A program made the position numbers and the translations under genes. A stretch of DNA of 64,000 bases from Saccharospirillum sp. (GTDB taxonomy: Bacteria > Pseudomonadota > Gammaproteobacteria > Pseudomonadales > Natronospirillaceae). The stretch spans positions 2,480,001 through 2,544,000 of the forward strand of contig JAGYIL010000001.1 of the NCBI GenBank assembly GCA_018402545.1, in the 5' to 3' direction. The first letter of the stretch is position 1. Every line of letters begins with the position of its first letter. The notes under the pieces are model-generated. The model saw nothing but the letters and a program-made list of their open reading frames with translations, was not told the DNA's origin and ran no database searches. Shown here one piece after another: positions 51,940 through 61,833 of the stretch.

Positions 51940-53787
51940 ATGATGTCCTGGACTATTCGCACCCGCCTGATGGTCGGGGTGGCGCTCAGCGTATTGGTGC
52001 TGGTCGCCATCAACGGCGTTTACAACTACCAGCAAGCCCGGTCGGCCCTGGTTGAATCGGTCTCCGACACGGTGCAACGCAGCGGCACCAGTACCCGCCG
52101 CTTTGTCAGTACCTGGCTGGCCAGCAAGGCACAGGTGGTCGAATCGGCCGCCCAGGCCATTGCCAACGCCCCAGATCCGATTCCGGTGCTGACGCAGGGC
52201 AACAACGCGGGTAGCTTTCTCTATATGTATCTGGGTACCCGGGCCGGTGAAATGATCATGTTCCCGGCTGAATCCCTGCCCGATGATTTCGACCCCCGCA
52301 CCCGGCCCTGGTTCATTCAAGCTCAGGAGGAACAGCAACGCATTGTTACCGCCCCCTATATTGATGCGTCCTCTGGTAATCTGGTGATGAGCTTTGCCCA
52401 GCCGGTGGGCGCCAATGTGCTCGCCGCCGACGTTGCCCTGACCGATATCGTTGAGGAAGTGCTAGGGGTTGAACTGGGCGAGTCAGGCTATGCCGCACTG
52501 ATCGATGGCGACAACCAGTTTCTGGTACACCCGGACGAAAACTGGCTGGGAGAGAATCTCAATGGGTTGATCGGAAACACCCGACTGAGTACAGCCACCT
52601 CTGGCGTCTCCGTCAATGGTGAAAGCTGGCTCAGTGCCGCCTACCCAATTGAAGGCAGTGACTGGCAGGTCGTCTTAATGGTCAAAAGCACTGAGGCCTT
52701 TGCCGGACTCGGTGCCCTGGCACTCAGCAACACCCTGGTATCTGCCCTGACGATCCTGATTGTGACCATTGTCTCGGGTTTTCTGATTTCTTACTTGCTG
52801 CGTCCCCTGGCCGGGCTCGACTCAGCCATGTCTGATATTGCCCAGGGCGAAGCCGACCTGACTCGCCGACTCACCGTTGTGCGTGACGACGAGATCGGCT
52901 CGCTCAGCCAATCGTTCAATCAGTTTGTCGAGTCGGTGCATCAACTGGTGTCGGAAAGCCTGGGCTACTCCCATGAGCTGGAAACCCTGTCAGACTCATC
53001 ACGCAGGAATGCCAAGGCCAACAACGATGCCATTCAGTTGCAACAGAGCGAAATCAGCCAGGTAGCCGCCGCCATTAATGAGATGTCGTCTACCTCGGCC
53101 GAGGTGGCACAAAACGCGGGAGATACCGCCGAAGCGGCTCAGAAAGCGTCTACCGAAGGCCAGAAAGGCATGGGTAATGCCGCTGAGAATCGGCAGCGCA
53201 TGGGCAAGCTGACCGGGCAGATAGACACCGCTACCGGTGTTATCGGCAAACTGGATGAGCAGGCACTGGAGATCAACACCATTCTGTCGACCATTCAGAA
53301 CATCGCCGAGCAAACCAATCTGCTGGCTCTGAATGCGGCCATTGAGGCGGCTCGCGCCGGTGATCAGGGGCGTGGCTTTGCTGTGGTCGCCGATGAAGTG
53401 CGGGCTCTGTCGCAACGCACGCACCAGGCTACCGGCGAGATTCAGACCATGATTGAAACCCTGCAGGAGCAAACCCAACAGGCCGTGTCGATCATGAACA
53501 GCAGCAAAACCCTGACCGATGAAACGGCAAGCAGCGCCCAGCAGGTAACCAACAGCCTTAACGTTATTGCCGAATCGATAGAAGACATTTCTTCACGGGC
53601 ACAGAGCATTGCAGAGGCTTCTCGCGAGCAGAACATAGCGACGGAGGAGATCAGCCGCATCGCCTCGGCCATTCAGGATGCCTCCAATCAGTTGGCAGAC
53701 AACGTCGATCAGGCAACGGCCCAGTCGGACGAGTTGCATGGCGTCAGCCGCAAAATCCGGCAAAATTTGTCTCGTTTCAAGGTCTGA
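51940..53787 (+). CDS. methyl-accepting chemotaxis protein
   Basis: 615 residues. TM1 at about 9-29, a periplasmic dCache-like sensor (about 40-260, with a [10 protein letters not shown] and [14 protein letters not shown] segment), TM2 at about 264-289, HAMP (about 290-345), then the signalling domain. The hairpin tip [20 protein letters not shown] lies at about 455-475 and [13 protein letters not shown] follows. Most dCache receptors sense amino or organic acids. There is no C-terminal pentapeptide for CheR. It follows ackA-pta at 113 bases; a hairpin without T-run lies between them. Confidence 0.95.
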   Translation: MMSWTIRTRLMVGVALSVLVLVAINGVYNYQQARSALVESVSDTVQRSGTSTRRFVSTWLASKAQVVESAAQAIANAPDPIPVLTQGNNAGSFLYMYLGTRAGEMIMFPAESLPDDFDPRTRPWFIQAQEEQQRIVTAPYIDASSGNLVMSFAQPVGANVLAADVALTDIVEEVLGVELGESGYAALIDGDNQFLVHPDENWLGENLNGLIGNTRLSTATSGVSVNGESWLSAAYPIEGSDWQVVLMVKSTEAFAGLGALALSNTLVSALTILIVTIVSGFLISYLLRPLAGLDSAMSDIAQGEADLTRRLTVVRDDEIGSLSQSFNQFVESVHQLVSESLGYSHELETLSDSSRRNAKANNDAIQLQQSEISQVAAAINEMSSTSAEVAQNAGDTAEAAQKASTEGQKGMGNAAENRQRMGKLTGQIDTATGVIGKLDEQALEINTILSTIQNIAEQTNLLALNAAIEAARAGDQGRGFAVVADEVRALSQRTHQATGEIQTMIETLQEQTQQAVSIMNSSKTLTDETASSAQQVTNSLNVIAESIEDISSRAQSIAEASREQNIATEEISRIASAIQDASNQLADNVDQATAQSDELHGVSRKIRQNLSRFKV

Positions 53788-53816
53788 GCATTCAAGTAGT
53801 CGGCTGAAACAAAAGC

Positions 53817-53849
53817 AGAACCGGTGCCTGCAAGGTGGGCACGGGTTCT
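53817..53849. other. hairpin downstream of the chemotaxis gene
   Basis: AGAACCgGTGCC and GGCACgGGTTCT with a 9-base loop pair at 11 of 12 positions. No T-run follows, so its role as a terminator is uncertain. It lies 29 bases after the receptor stop. Confidence 0.5.
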
Positions 53850-53898
53850 CTAAATGGGGTACATTCAGGGGCACAGAGCCACCGCTGACGGAGCCCTC

Positions 53899-54870
53899 AT
53901 GAAAGCCGTATTTCTCGACGCCGCCACCTTTCCCGATGAACAGACGCTGACACCACCAGACGCCGTAACCGACTGGCAAAGCTTCGACAAAACATCACCT
54001 GAACAGCGCCTCGAACGCTTGCAACAGGCCGAGATTGCTCTGGTCAACAAGGTGGTGCTGGATGCGCCCCTGCTGGCCCAGCTTCCCGATCTCAAGTGCA
54101 TTGGGGTAACAGCCACCGGCACCAACAACGTCGATCTGGAAGTCTGCAGGGCCCGGGGCATTGCCGTGTTCAACGCCACCGGTTACGCCGTTGACGCCGT
54201 TGGCGAGCACTGCATCATGATGATGCTGGCGCTGGCTCGCAATCTGAAGGCCTACCTCAGAGATGCCGACGATAAAGGCTGGAGCCAGAGCCCGTTTTTC
54301 TGCAACCGCATCGCACCGATCAACACCTTGACTGGCAAGCGTCTGGTGATTGTTGGCAAAGGGGATCTGGGTACGGCCGTTGCCAGCCGCGCTCAGGCCC
54401 TGGGGCTCTCGGTGGTTTACGCTGAACGGCCCGGGGCTGAGACCATCAGGCCGGGTTATACCGCCTTTGAAACCGCGCTGTCGCTGGCCGATGTTCTGAG
54501 CCTGCATTGCCCGCTGACCGACCAGACCCGGGGCATGATCAACCAACACACGCTGAGCCTGATGCAGCCCCACGCTCTGCTCATCAACAGCGGCCGGGGC
54601 GACCTGGTGGTTGAACCCGATTTACTGGATGCCCTGACCCGGGGCGTCATCGGCGCGGCGGCGCTGGATGTGGCCAGCAGTGAACCACCCCCGCCAGACC
54701 ACATCATCTGGCAACTGGCGGCCCTGCCAAACGTTATCGTGACACCTCATGTCGCCTGGTCATCAGATGGCGCCATGGCCCGCCTGCTGCGCCAGTTGGA
54801 GGTAAAACTGAATCGCTGGGCCCGGCAGGAACCCGGCGCACTGGACGAGTCGCTGACCCACGACAGTTAA
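53899..54870 (+). CDS. D-2-hydroxyacid dehydrogenase (glycerate dehydrogenase-like)
   Basis: 323 residues from MKAVFLDAATFPDEQ, ACGGAG upstream. NAD-binding fold GKGDLGTAVASRAQALG (GxGxxG), catalytic Arg in LINSGRGDLV, Glu in LDVASSEPPP, and His in VTPHVAW. GVTATGTNNVDLEVCRARGIAVFN and WSQSPFFCNRIAPINTLTGKRLVI resemble the hydroxypyruvate/glycerate dehydrogenase branch (HprA). The substrate is not certain. Its TAA stop lies within the first bases of element F. Confidence 0.9.
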   Translation: MKAVFLDAATFPDEQTLTPPDAVTDWQSFDKTSPEQRLERLQQAEIALVNKVVLDAPLLAQLPDLKCIGVTATGTNNVDLEVCRARGIAVFNATGYAVDAVGEHCIMMMLALARNLKAYLRDADDKGWSQSPFFCNRIAPINTLTGKRLVIVGKGDLGTAVASRAQALGLSVVYAERPGAETIRPGYTAFETALSLADVLSLHCPLTDQTRGMINQHTLSLMQPHALLINSGRGDLVVEPDLLDALTRGVIGAAALDVASSEPPPPDHIIWQLAALPNVIVTPHVAWSSDGAMARLLRQLEVKLNRWARQEPGALDESLTHDS

Positions 54871-55133
54871 TAACTCAAGGTTCGGAGATCAAATTGACTG
54901 CATCGCCTTGAACCCGCAGCGGATGGCAGGGCTGCTTTTGCGGGGGCGCCGTGAATATGTCCATATAGGCTTAACTTCGGGATATGAATCCCATCCATGG
55001 GATTCACCCTTCGGGCTCGCTGCGCTCATGCTAAAACGCTCCTGGCGTTTTAGTCCATGCCTCAGATACCCCCGCAAAAGCAGCCCTGCCACCCGCCGCT
55101 AATCGATTGCAAACTCCGAAACTTGAGTTATTA
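54868..55133. repeat. palindromic intergenic element, copy F (large)
   Basis: 266 bases. Terminal repeats TAATAACTCAAGgTTCGGAG (54868-54887) and the complement at 55114-55133 match at 19 of 20; the left TAA is the dehydrogenase stop codon. The inner arms GGCAGGGCTGCTTTTGCGGG and complement are perfect apart from one base. The core has GAATCCCAT-CC-ATGGGATTC (54986-55005) and CTAAAACGC-tcctg-GCGTTTTAG (55031-55053). It joins copy C almost directly. Confidence 0.85.
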
Positions 55134-55139
55134 CCTGAG

Positions 55140-55311
55140 TTTCGGAATTTGCAACCAATTGAGTGTCAGGTGCCGGGGGTACCTATCCGGGGTAGTCTGA
55201 GGCATGGATGCCGAAGCCTAGGCCCCACGGACGGGTTCACGCCGACCCCGGATAGGTACCCCCGGTGCCTGACACGGACGCATTGCACCAATGGACAACT
55301 GAACTCCGAAA
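55140..55311. repeat. palindromic intergenic element, copy C
   Basis: 172 bases between TTTCGGAATT (55140) and AACTCCGAAA (to 55311). Main arms GTGTCAGGtgCCGGGGGTAC... and complement pair except at two G.T positions. The core reads GCCCCACGGACGGGTTCACG, in the same orientation as copies B and E. The flank GCAACCAATTGAGTGTCAGG is the same as in copy B. Elements F and C together occupy most of the 640-base gene-free stretch 54871-55510. Confidence 0.85.
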
Positions 55312-55455
55312 CTTCAGTTATTAACCAGACTGCTTCTTCCCGGTGGCCATCTCCGGCTTGTGAGCCAGCTCACAGGCTGTGAAAAAAGCCCCATCAGTGA
55401 CCTACTTTCATCGCACTCATTTCCCTCCAGACTAAGCGATACGGGGGTTTTGGCG

Positions 55456-55461
55456 TATAAT
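55456..55461 (+). promoter_or_regulatory. perfect -10 (TATAAT) upstream of the MaoC gene
   Basis: TATAAT 50 bases upstream of the ATG at 55511. No convincing -35 is seen at 17 bases, so the promoter is only partly supported. Confidence 0.4.
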
Positions 55462-55510
55462 CCCTATTATTCCCGCTGGACCAGCCTCTGTGTGAAATGG
55501 ATTCCCGGAC

Positions 55511-56185
55511 ATGAGTGTCATCGATCTAATCAAAGAAAAGAAAGAACGCCTGAGCCAGAACCAGGCGGAATTCAGGGAGCTTATTGCGCCGCAGTGGCGC
55601 GAGTACTGGAACGAACTCTGGCAAAGCGCCCGCAATCACGAATGGGTCAACTGGGTTCTGGACCAGGATCGCAAGCCGGTCGATGCCCCTCAGGACTCCC
55701 TTACCGAGTGCGATAACCCACGTGCTGAAGCCATGCGCCAGACGCTGCTGAGCCAGTTGGGTGACATCGTTTATGAGGGCCAGTGGCTTACGTTGGAGCA
55801 AGACCGCATCAACGCCTTTGCCGAGGTTACCGAAGACCAGCAGTGGATTCATACCGACCCGGCACGGGCTGAACAGGAATCTCCGTTCAGGGCCACCATC
55901 GCCCATGGGTTTCTGACCCTGTCGATGATTCCCAAGCTTACCAACTCAGTTGACCCGGCCAATCCGCCCTACCCTGGCGCGAAAATGGTGGTCAATCTCG
56001 GCCTGAACAAGGTACGTTTTCCCTACCCGCTAAAAGCGGGCAGCCGGATACGGGCTACCAAGAAGATCGTCGCGGTTGAAGTAGTGCGTCGCGGGCTGGA
56101 AGTCACGGAAGAAGTCACCGTCAATATCGAACACACCCGACGCCCAGCCTGCGTGGCTGAAACCGTGGTTCGCCTGGTCTATTAA
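55511..56185 (+). CDS. MaoC-like (R)-specific dehydratase/hydratase with N-terminal extension
   Basis: 224 residues. The C-terminal half (about 85-224) is a MaoC hotdog: FAEVTEDQQWIHTDPARA (Asp/His catalytic dyad) and the loop PFRATIAHGFLTLSMIPKLTNS. About 80 charged N-terminal residues (SVIDLIKEKKERLSQNQAEFRELIAPQWREYWNEL) are extra and helical. Such proteins hydrate enoyl-CoA or similar acyl-CoA. The stop codon is the first TAA of element D. Confidence 0.9.
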   Translation: MSVIDLIKEKKERLSQNQAEFRELIAPQWREYWNELWQSARNHEWVNWVLDQDRKPVDAPQDSLTECDNPRAEAMRQTLLSQLGDIVYEGQWLTLEQDRINAFAEVTEDQQWIHTDPARAEQESPFRATIAHGFLTLSMIPKLTNSVDPANPPYPGAKMVVNLGLNKVRFPYPLKAGSRIRATKKIVAVEVVRRGLEVTEEVTVNIEHTRRPACVAETVVRLVY

Positions 56186-56384
56186 TTTACTCAGGTTTTG
56201 GAGTTCGCGGTTGGCCATGTTGCCAGTCGTCCGCACCGGCCACCAGGTAGGGCTATCGAGGGTCGGCGTTAACCCATCCATGGGGCCTGGACCGCAGCAT
56301 CCATGCTGCGGACCACCCTCGATAGCCCTACCTGGCATCCGATGCTAACCCAGTGCTAGCGAACTCCAAAACCTGAGTAAATTA
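56183..56384. repeat. palindromic intergenic element, copy D, stop codon to stop codon
   Basis: 202 bases filling the whole space between the MaoC gene and prmC. Its ends (56183-56208 and 56359-56384) are perfect complements over 26 bases, beginning TAATTTACTCAGG; the terminal TAA of each strand is the stop codon of the gene on that side. Inside, CAGGTAGGGCTATCGAGGGT and complement pair perfectly, enclosing hairpins CCCATCCATGGG (56273-56284) and CCGCAGCAT-CC-ATGCTGCGG (56292-56311). Confidence 0.9.
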
Positions 56385-57233
56385 AAGCGAACCAGGCACA
56401 GGGTTCCACTGGCCAAAGCTAACCCGATCCCGGTTTCCCATATCCTGCACGGTTGCTATTGAGGCATAGCCTTGGCTTTCAAAACACTTTCTGACCGCTT
56501 CACCCTGCGTCCAGCCATGCTCTAGAAACAACCAGCCACCTGGGGCAAGAACCCGTCGCCCCTGCTCAATCAGAATTCGAATATCGGCCAGTCCATCTTC
56601 GGCGGCTACCAGAGCCGTCAGCGGTTCAAAGCGCACATCGCCTTGCTGCAAGTGAACATCATCGGCGGCAATATAGGGGGGATTCGATACTAGGAGATCC
56701 AGGCTGTGATCCGCCAATGCATCGCACCAGTGGCTTTGGCCCACGGTTACTGGCAACCCCAGATGGTGCGCATTCTCTTGCGCCAGGGCCACGGCATCCG
56801 GTTGAACATCAAAAGCGCTGATGGTCCAGCCGGGTCGTTCGCTGGCCAGTGCCAGCGCTATGGCACCCGTACCGGTGCCCAAATCCGCCACTCTCAATGA
56901 AAGTTGGTCAAAGCGGTTCAGAATGGTCTCGACCAGTGTCTCTGTGTCTGGCCTGGGAATCAGCGTACTGGCGTTTACCTTTAACGGCAGAGACCAGAAT
57001 TCGCGCGTGCCGAGTATATGAGCGACCGGCTCGCCATTAAGACGTCGTTGAATCAGGTCGCCAAACCGCTTTTGCTGGTCATCCGTGAGTTCCCGATCGG
57101 GCCAGGTAAAAAGCCAGGTTCGGCTTTTATCGAGCACAAAGGCAAGCAACAGATCGGCATCGAGTGCTTCCAGGCCCTGCTGGTGAGCCCATTGCTGCGC
57201 CTGGCGAACCTGGTTCAGGCCAGTGTCTGACAT
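56382..57233 (-). CDS. prmC: release factor N5-glutamine methyltransferase
   Basis: 283 residues (E. coli 277), AGGAAG upstream. It methylates the Gln of the GGQ motif of release factors using S-adenosylmethionine. N-terminal helical domain (1-80), then the methyltransferase fold ADLGTGTGAIALALA with NPPY at 184-187 (LLVSNPPYIAADD), the catalytic Asn motif. Third gene of the hemA-prfA-prmC operon, as in many gammaproteobacteria. Its stop codon is in element D. Confidence 0.96.
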   Translation of the reverse strand: MSDTGLNQVRQAQQWAHQQGLEALDADLLLAFVLDKSRTWLFTWPDRELTDDQQKRFGDLIQRRLNGEPVAHILGTREFWSLPLKVNASTLIPRPDTETLVETILNRFDQLSLRVADLGTGTGAIALALASERPGWTISAFDVQPDAVALAQENAHHLGLPVTVGQSHWCDALADHSLDLLVSNPPYIAADDVHLQQGDVRFEPLTALVAAEDGLADIRILIEQGRRVLAPGGWLFLEHGWTQGEAVRKCFESQGYASIATVQDMGNRDRVSFGQWNPVPGSL

Positions 57234-57263
57234 AGGTTTGGCTTCCTGTAAGGTCAGCGCAGA

Positions 57264-58349
57264 TCAGGACTGCGACATGTCAGCCAGCAGTTGTGCCTGA
57301 TGCTCCTGCACCAACGGGTCCACGACCTGATCCAAAGCGCCCTGCATCACTTCATCGAGCTTGTAGAGCGTTAAATTGATGCGGTGGTCAGTAATGCGCC
57401 CTTGCGGGAAGTTGTAGGTACGGATGCGCTCGGAACGATCGCCACTGCCGACCAGGCTGCGCCGGGTATCGGCCTGTTCACGGGCGGCGGCACTGGATTG
57501 GGCGTCCATGATCTTGGCGGCCAGTAACGACATGGCCCGGGCCTTGTTCTTGTGCTGGGAGCGTTCATCCTGGCATTCCACCACGATCCCGGTGGGCAGG
57601 TGCGTCAGGCGCACTGCCGAATCGGTTCTGTTAACGTGCTGACCGCCGGCGCCCGAGGCGCGGTAGGTGTCGACCCGCAAATCACCCTTGTCGATCTCGA
57701 CTTCGGCCAGTTCGTCGGCTTCAGGCATCACCGCGACGGTGCACGCTGAGGTGTGAATTCGCCCCTGACTCTCGGTTTCCGGGACGCGCTGAACCCGATG
57801 GGCGCCGGATTCAAACTTGAGATGAGAATACACCTGGTCACCGCTGATGCGGCTGATGATTTCCTTGAAACCACCGTGCTCGCCTTCACTGGCCGATAAC
57901 ACTTCCAGGCGCCAGCCCATGCGTTCCGCGTATCGGCCGTACATCCGGTGCAGGTCACCGGCAAACAGGGCGGCTTCGTCACCACCGGTGCCTGCCCGCA
58001 CTTCAAGAAAGACGTTACGGCCGTCGTTCGGGTCTTTGGGCAGCAGCAGAATCTGCAACTCATCGGTCAGTTGATCCAGGCGCTCTTCGCCCTGCTTCAC
58101 TTCATCGCGGCCCATGTCGCGCATCTCGGGGTCGCTGTCGTCCAGCAACTGTCGGGCATCGCGAATGTCACGCTCAACGCCCTCATAGCGGGCAAAGCAG
58201 CCAACGACGTCTTCAAGCTCCGCATATTCCTGGGAATACTGGCGGAACCGGGTCTGATCGGTGATCACCTCGGGCTGGGACAGCAGACGTGCCAGTTCGT
58301 CATAACGTTCTGTCAGTTCAGACAGTTTCTGGCGGATGGAGTCTTTCAT
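57264..58349 (-). CDS. prfA: peptide chain release factor 1
   Basis: 361 residues (E. coli 360). It recognises UAG/UAA stop codons and triggers peptide release. GGQ is at 235-237 ([20 protein letters not shown]), the methylated Gln being Q237; the stop-codon-reading PxT motif is PET (190-192, [14 protein letters not shown]). It lies between hemA and prmC, the latter encoding its modifying enzyme. The gap to hemA is 15 bases. Confidence 0.98.
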   Translation of the reverse strand: MKDSIRQKLSELTERYDELARLLSQPEVITDQTRFRQYSQEYAELEDVVGCFARYEGVERDIRDARQLLDDSDPEMRDMGRDEVKQGEERLDQLTDELQILLLPKDPNDGRNVFLEVRAGTGGDEAALFAGDLHRMYGRYAERMGWRLEVLSASEGEHGGFKEIISRISGDQVYSHLKFESGAHRVQRVPETESQGRIHTSACTVAVMPEADELAEVEIDKGDLRVDTYRASGAGGQHVNRTDSAVRLTHLPTGIVVECQDERSQHKNKARAMSLLAAKIMDAQSSAAAREQADTRRSLVGSGDRSERIRTYNFPQGRITDHRINLTLYKLDEVMQGALDQVVDPLVQEHQAQLLADMSQS

Positions 58350-58364
58350 AGACGCTTGGATGCC

Positions 58365-59621
58365 TTATAAATCAAACAGACGGGAAACCCAGTCACTGGC
58401 TTCCTTGTCATCACCGTCCCCATGGGCCTTGCGCAAGGCCACCGTGGGGGCGTGGAGTAATTTGTTGGTCAGCCCCCGGGCCAGTTGCTCGACCACCCGC
58501 TGGGCGTCGACACCCTGTTCCAGAGCTCGACGGGCTTTTTCCAGCTCGACGTCTTTCAAGGTTTCGGCCTGGCGACGCAGAGCGCGAATGGTGTCAGCCG
58601 CCTGGCGTTCTTTCAACGACTGACTGAATGCATCGGTCGAGCGGGCGATGATGTCCATTGCTTCGCGCGCGGCCTCCTGCCGGCTGCGTACGTTGGCTTC
58701 GATGACGGTTTTGAGATCATCCACCGTGTATAGATAGACGTCTGACAGATCCCCGACTTCACTCTCGATATCACGAGGGACGGCGATATCGACCATGAAC
58801 ACCGGCCTGTGGCGGCGTTTCTTCAACGCTCGCTCCACCATGCCCTTCCCGATAATAGGTAACTGGCTGGCGGTTGAGGAAATCACGATGTCGGCGCCGG
58901 GCAGTTCATCGGGTATGTCTGAGAGCAGTACCGCACGGGCGCCGAACTCCGACGCCAGGCTTTGAGCCCGGGCCAGCGTTCGGTTGGCAACAACGATGTC
59001 GGTGACGCCTTTGTCGCGCAGATGGCGGGCCACCAGGTCGATGGTTTCGCCAGCCCCGATCAGCAGCGCCCGGCACCGGTCCAGGCGGTCGAAGATGCGG
59101 GTGCTCAGACGCACGGCAGCATAGGCAACACTGACGGCATTCTCGCCAATGGCGGTGTGGGTGCGCACTTCCTTGGCCACACGAAAACTGTGTTGAAACA
59201 GATGGTGTAACTGCTGCCCAACCGAATCGTATTCCTGGGCAACGGCGAAGGCCGACTTGAGTTGCCCCAGAATTTGCGGTTCGCCCAGCACCATCGAATC
59301 GAGCCCGGCCGCAACACGACCCAGATGGGAGACTGCATCGGCATCGGCATGAATGTAGAGCGCAGCGCGCAGTTCGTCGGGGGAAATGCGGTGTGTCAGG
59401 GCAAGCCACTGGATCAGGGCTTCTATGCCAACAGCAGGCTCGGTCAGGGAGCAATAGATTTCACTGCGGTTGCAGGTGGAGAGAATCACCGTCTCCTCGA
59501 TGCCCGGAATCGACAACACCGACGCCAGGGAATCGGACATGGTTTCGGGAGCGAAACTGACTTTCTCCCGAACGTCTACTGACGCCGTGTTGTGATTAAT
59601 ACCTAGGGCCAGCAATGACAT
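58365..59621 (-). CDS. hemA: glutamyl-tRNA reductase
   Basis: 418 residues from [20 protein letters not shown] (E. coli 418); a longer frame to 59654 is not favoured. It reduces glutamyl-tRNA to glutamate semialdehyde, the first step of tetrapyrrole synthesis. The nucleophile Cys50 is in [17 protein letters not shown]-binding core [16 protein letters not shown] and the C-terminal dimer helix are present. Start of the hemA-prfA-prmC operon; divergent from a TPR lipoprotein. Confidence 0.97.
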   Translation of the reverse strand: MSLLALGINHNTASVDVREKVSFAPETMSDSLASVLSIPGIEETVILSTCNRSEIYCSLTEPAVGIEALIQWLALTHRISPDELRAALYIHADADAVSHLGRVAAGLDSMVLGEPQILGQLKSAFAVAQEYDSVGQQLHHLFQHSFRVAKEVRTHTAIGENAVSVAYAAVRLSTRIFDRLDRCRALLIGAGETIDLVARHLRDKGVTDIVVANRTLARAQSLASEFGARAVLLSDIPDELPGADIVISSTASQLPIIGKGMVERALKKRRHRPVFMVDIAVPRDIESEVGDLSDVYLYTVDDLKTVIEANVRSRQEAAREAMDIIARSTDAFSQSLKERQAADTIRALRRQAETLKDVELEKARRALEQGVDAQRVVEQLARGLTNKLLHAPTVALRKAHGDGDDKEASDWVSRLFDL

Positions 59622-60084
59622 GTTTGGACGGGGCCTGCTCACTTCGTTGATCAAACGCGTAGTCTACCGATTTTCCGGTCCCGAGGCGACTGTGATAACG
59701 CCCGGCACCCATGCTCTAACAAGCCAGAAGGCTGCCATCTTTACACGGATTTACGCTTCGCCTGCTGTACCCGGCAGCCACCCACAGGTCACTCTAACCA
59801 GGCACTGGAAGGCAGTATGAGGGCAGCCGGGTCACAAACAATGCCGCGGCCGCTATACTCATGATTGCCGATAGCTATGACGCATGACGGGATGCACTGT
59901 CCGAGCCACCCGAGACTGAGCTGAACCATCACCCTGTGCGTACACCCTAATCATGGTGTTGGCTGCATTGGCTGTGATTCAGTCGGTGCACCCAAGGGCA
60001 ACACCTCCGGCCACAAAACCCCGGAGTAACCTGTGTTTTAACCCAGGTCGTAACCCTCATCATCAGACTGCGAAGCCGAGACAC
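59622..60084. other. 463-base divergent intergenic region with candidate promoter
   Basis: No gene is credible here. A possible plus-strand promoter is GTCACA (59831-59836) with a 17-base spacer and TATACT (59854-59859). It would drive the TPR lipoprotein and lolB. The hemA promoter on the other strand is not evident. Confidence 0.4.
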
Positions 60085-61833
60085 ATGACATCTACAGCAC
60101 CTTTCAAACGCACCTTGCTGGCCACTCTGGTTCTTAGCCTGGCCTTGAGTGGCTGCACCACGACAGCCTCCCAGGCAGAGTCATCGGGCGATGCCGCACC
60201 TCAAACCGACTCATCCGAAGCGCAAGCACCCCGGCCCGAAACCCGCATTGCGACAACGCCGCTAACCGGAGAGGCTTTCTACACCCTGCTGCTGGCAGAA
60301 ATCGCCACCAACCGTGGCGACTACGGCTCAGCCGCGCAGCTCTACAGCCGCCTCGACCGGCAATACGACGATCTGGAAGTAGCCCAGCGCGCCACGGCCC
60401 TGAACCAGGTAGTGGGCAATTACGACGCCATGGGCGAACATGCTGGCCACTGGTTGCGGCTCGAGCCGGAGAATGCCGAAGGCTGGCAAGCACTGACCAT
60501 CGCCAGCCTGGCCAATGCAGACCAGGTCACCGCCAGCCGGGCGCTGAATCAGTGGCTGACGCTCGACCCGGACGCCGAAATTGAAGTGGCACTCGCTGGC
60601 ATTTCCACCCTGACCGCCGACCAGCAGGAACGTTTGCTGCCGGTATTGGCCGAGGCCGAGGCCAAACATCCGGAGAACACCAGCATCGGGTTTGCCAATG
60701 CCCAGTTGCTGTCGACGCTGGGCCAGTATGAACAGGGGCTGGAGGTCATCAGGGCTAACCGGGCACAGCAAGACAGTCCGGACAAAGGCCTGCTGGAATT
60801 CCGGCTCCATCTAGAACTGAACGACATTGAACAGGCCCGTACGGTAATCAGTGACCTGGCCGAGCGTTATCCAAACAACAGCCAGGTCGCCACCACCTTC
60901 GCCGGCTTTGCCTATGCCGATTCGGATACCAACAAAACAGAGACACTGGAATCCCTGTTCAACCGCTTTCCGAACGAACCGGTAATCGCCCGTGCCTTTG
61001 CCCGTGAGTCATTCGACAATGAAGACTACGACACCGCAGAAGTGCTGTTCGAACGACTGACAAACTCTGAATTCAGCGATGAATCACACTATTTTCTGGG
61101 CAGAATCAGTCGCATTAATCGCGTGCCGGATGAAGCTGCCCAGCGCTTTTTAAGCGTCGAAGCTCCCCCTTACCTGGTGTCGGCCCTCGCTGAGCTCAGT
61201 GAAGTATGGCAAGACACTCGCCCCACTGATGTCCAGGAAGCCCTGCATCAGGCCCGCCAGAATTACCCGGCCCAAAGCCCGGTACTATGGCGCATTGAAG
61301 CCGACCTGTTTCGCAGACTGGGTGATACTGACCAGGCCATGGCCGTATACGGGCAAGCCCTGTCAGCCCACCCGGGTGATACCAGCCTGCTTTACGACCA
61401 GGCTCTAATGGCGGCCAACCTGGGCCAGTATGAATTGCTTGAAGCAAACCTGACCGAAGTTCTTGAGCAGGAGCCGGATAACGCCTCGGCACTGAACGCA
61501 CTGGGTTACACCTGGGCAGACCGCAACATGAATCTGGACCAGGCAAAACGCTACATCGACCGGGCGCTGGAGCAACAACCGGATGACCCGGCAATCCAGG
61601 ATTCCAAGGGCTGGGTGGAATACCGCCTGGGTAATCTGGAAGAAGCAGAGCGCTGGTTACGTCGCTCTCTGGAATCCATGGAATCCGATGAAGTAGCGGC
61701 GCATCTGGCGGCGGTATTGTGGGAACAGGACAAACAGGAAGAAGCCCAGCGCTGGCTCGACCAGGCGTTTAGCTGGAACAGCAACAGCCCGACCGCCAGG
61801 AACATCATTGAAACGCTGGACATCGACCGATGA
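60085..61833 (+). CDS. TPR-repeat lipoprotein
   Basis: 582 residues. Signal peptide with lipobox LALSGC (Cys about 27), so it is an acylated lipoprotein. The rest is a solenoid of tetratricopeptide repeats; the clearest are near 455-560 (AQSPVLWRIEADLFRRLGDTDQAM, NASALNALGYTWADRNMNLDQA). It is co-transcribed with lolB, overlapping by 4 bases (ATGA). A TPR gene beside lolB is a common arrangement in pseudomonads. It probably scaffolds an outer-membrane protein complex; the partner is unknown. Confidence 0.9.
   Translation: MTSTAPFKRTLLATLVLSLALSGCTTTASQAESSGDAAPQTDSSEAQAPRPETRIATTPLTGEAFYTLLLAEIATNRGDYGSAAQLYSRLDRQYDDLEVAQRATALNQVVGNYDAMGEHAGHWLRLEPENAEGWQALTIASLANADQVTASRALNQWLTLDPDAEIEVALAGISTLTADQQERLLPVLAEAEAKHPENTSIGFANAQLLSTLGQYEQGLEVIRANRAQQDSPDKGLLEFRLHLELNDIEQARTVISDLAERYPNNSQVATTFAGFAYADSDTNKTETLESLFNRFPNEPVIARAFARESFDNEDYDTAEVLFERLTNSEFSDESHYFLGRISRINRVPDEAAQRFLSVEAPPYLVSALAELSEVWQDTRPTDVQEALHQARQNYPAQSPVLWRIEADLFRRLGDTDQAMAVYGQALSAHPGDTSLLYDQALMAANLGQYELLEANLTEVLEQEPDNASALNALGYTWADRNMNLDQAKRYIDRALEQQPDDPAIQDSKGWVEYRLGNLEEAERWLRRSLESMESDEVAAHLAAVLWEQDKQEEAQRWLDQAFSWNSNSPTARNIIETLDIDR

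Noticed and set aside
60085-61833. Longer start at 59953 for the TPR gene
   Set aside because: It would add 44 hydrophilic residues ahead of a clear lipoprotein signal peptide; the ATG at 60085 fits the lipobox distance.
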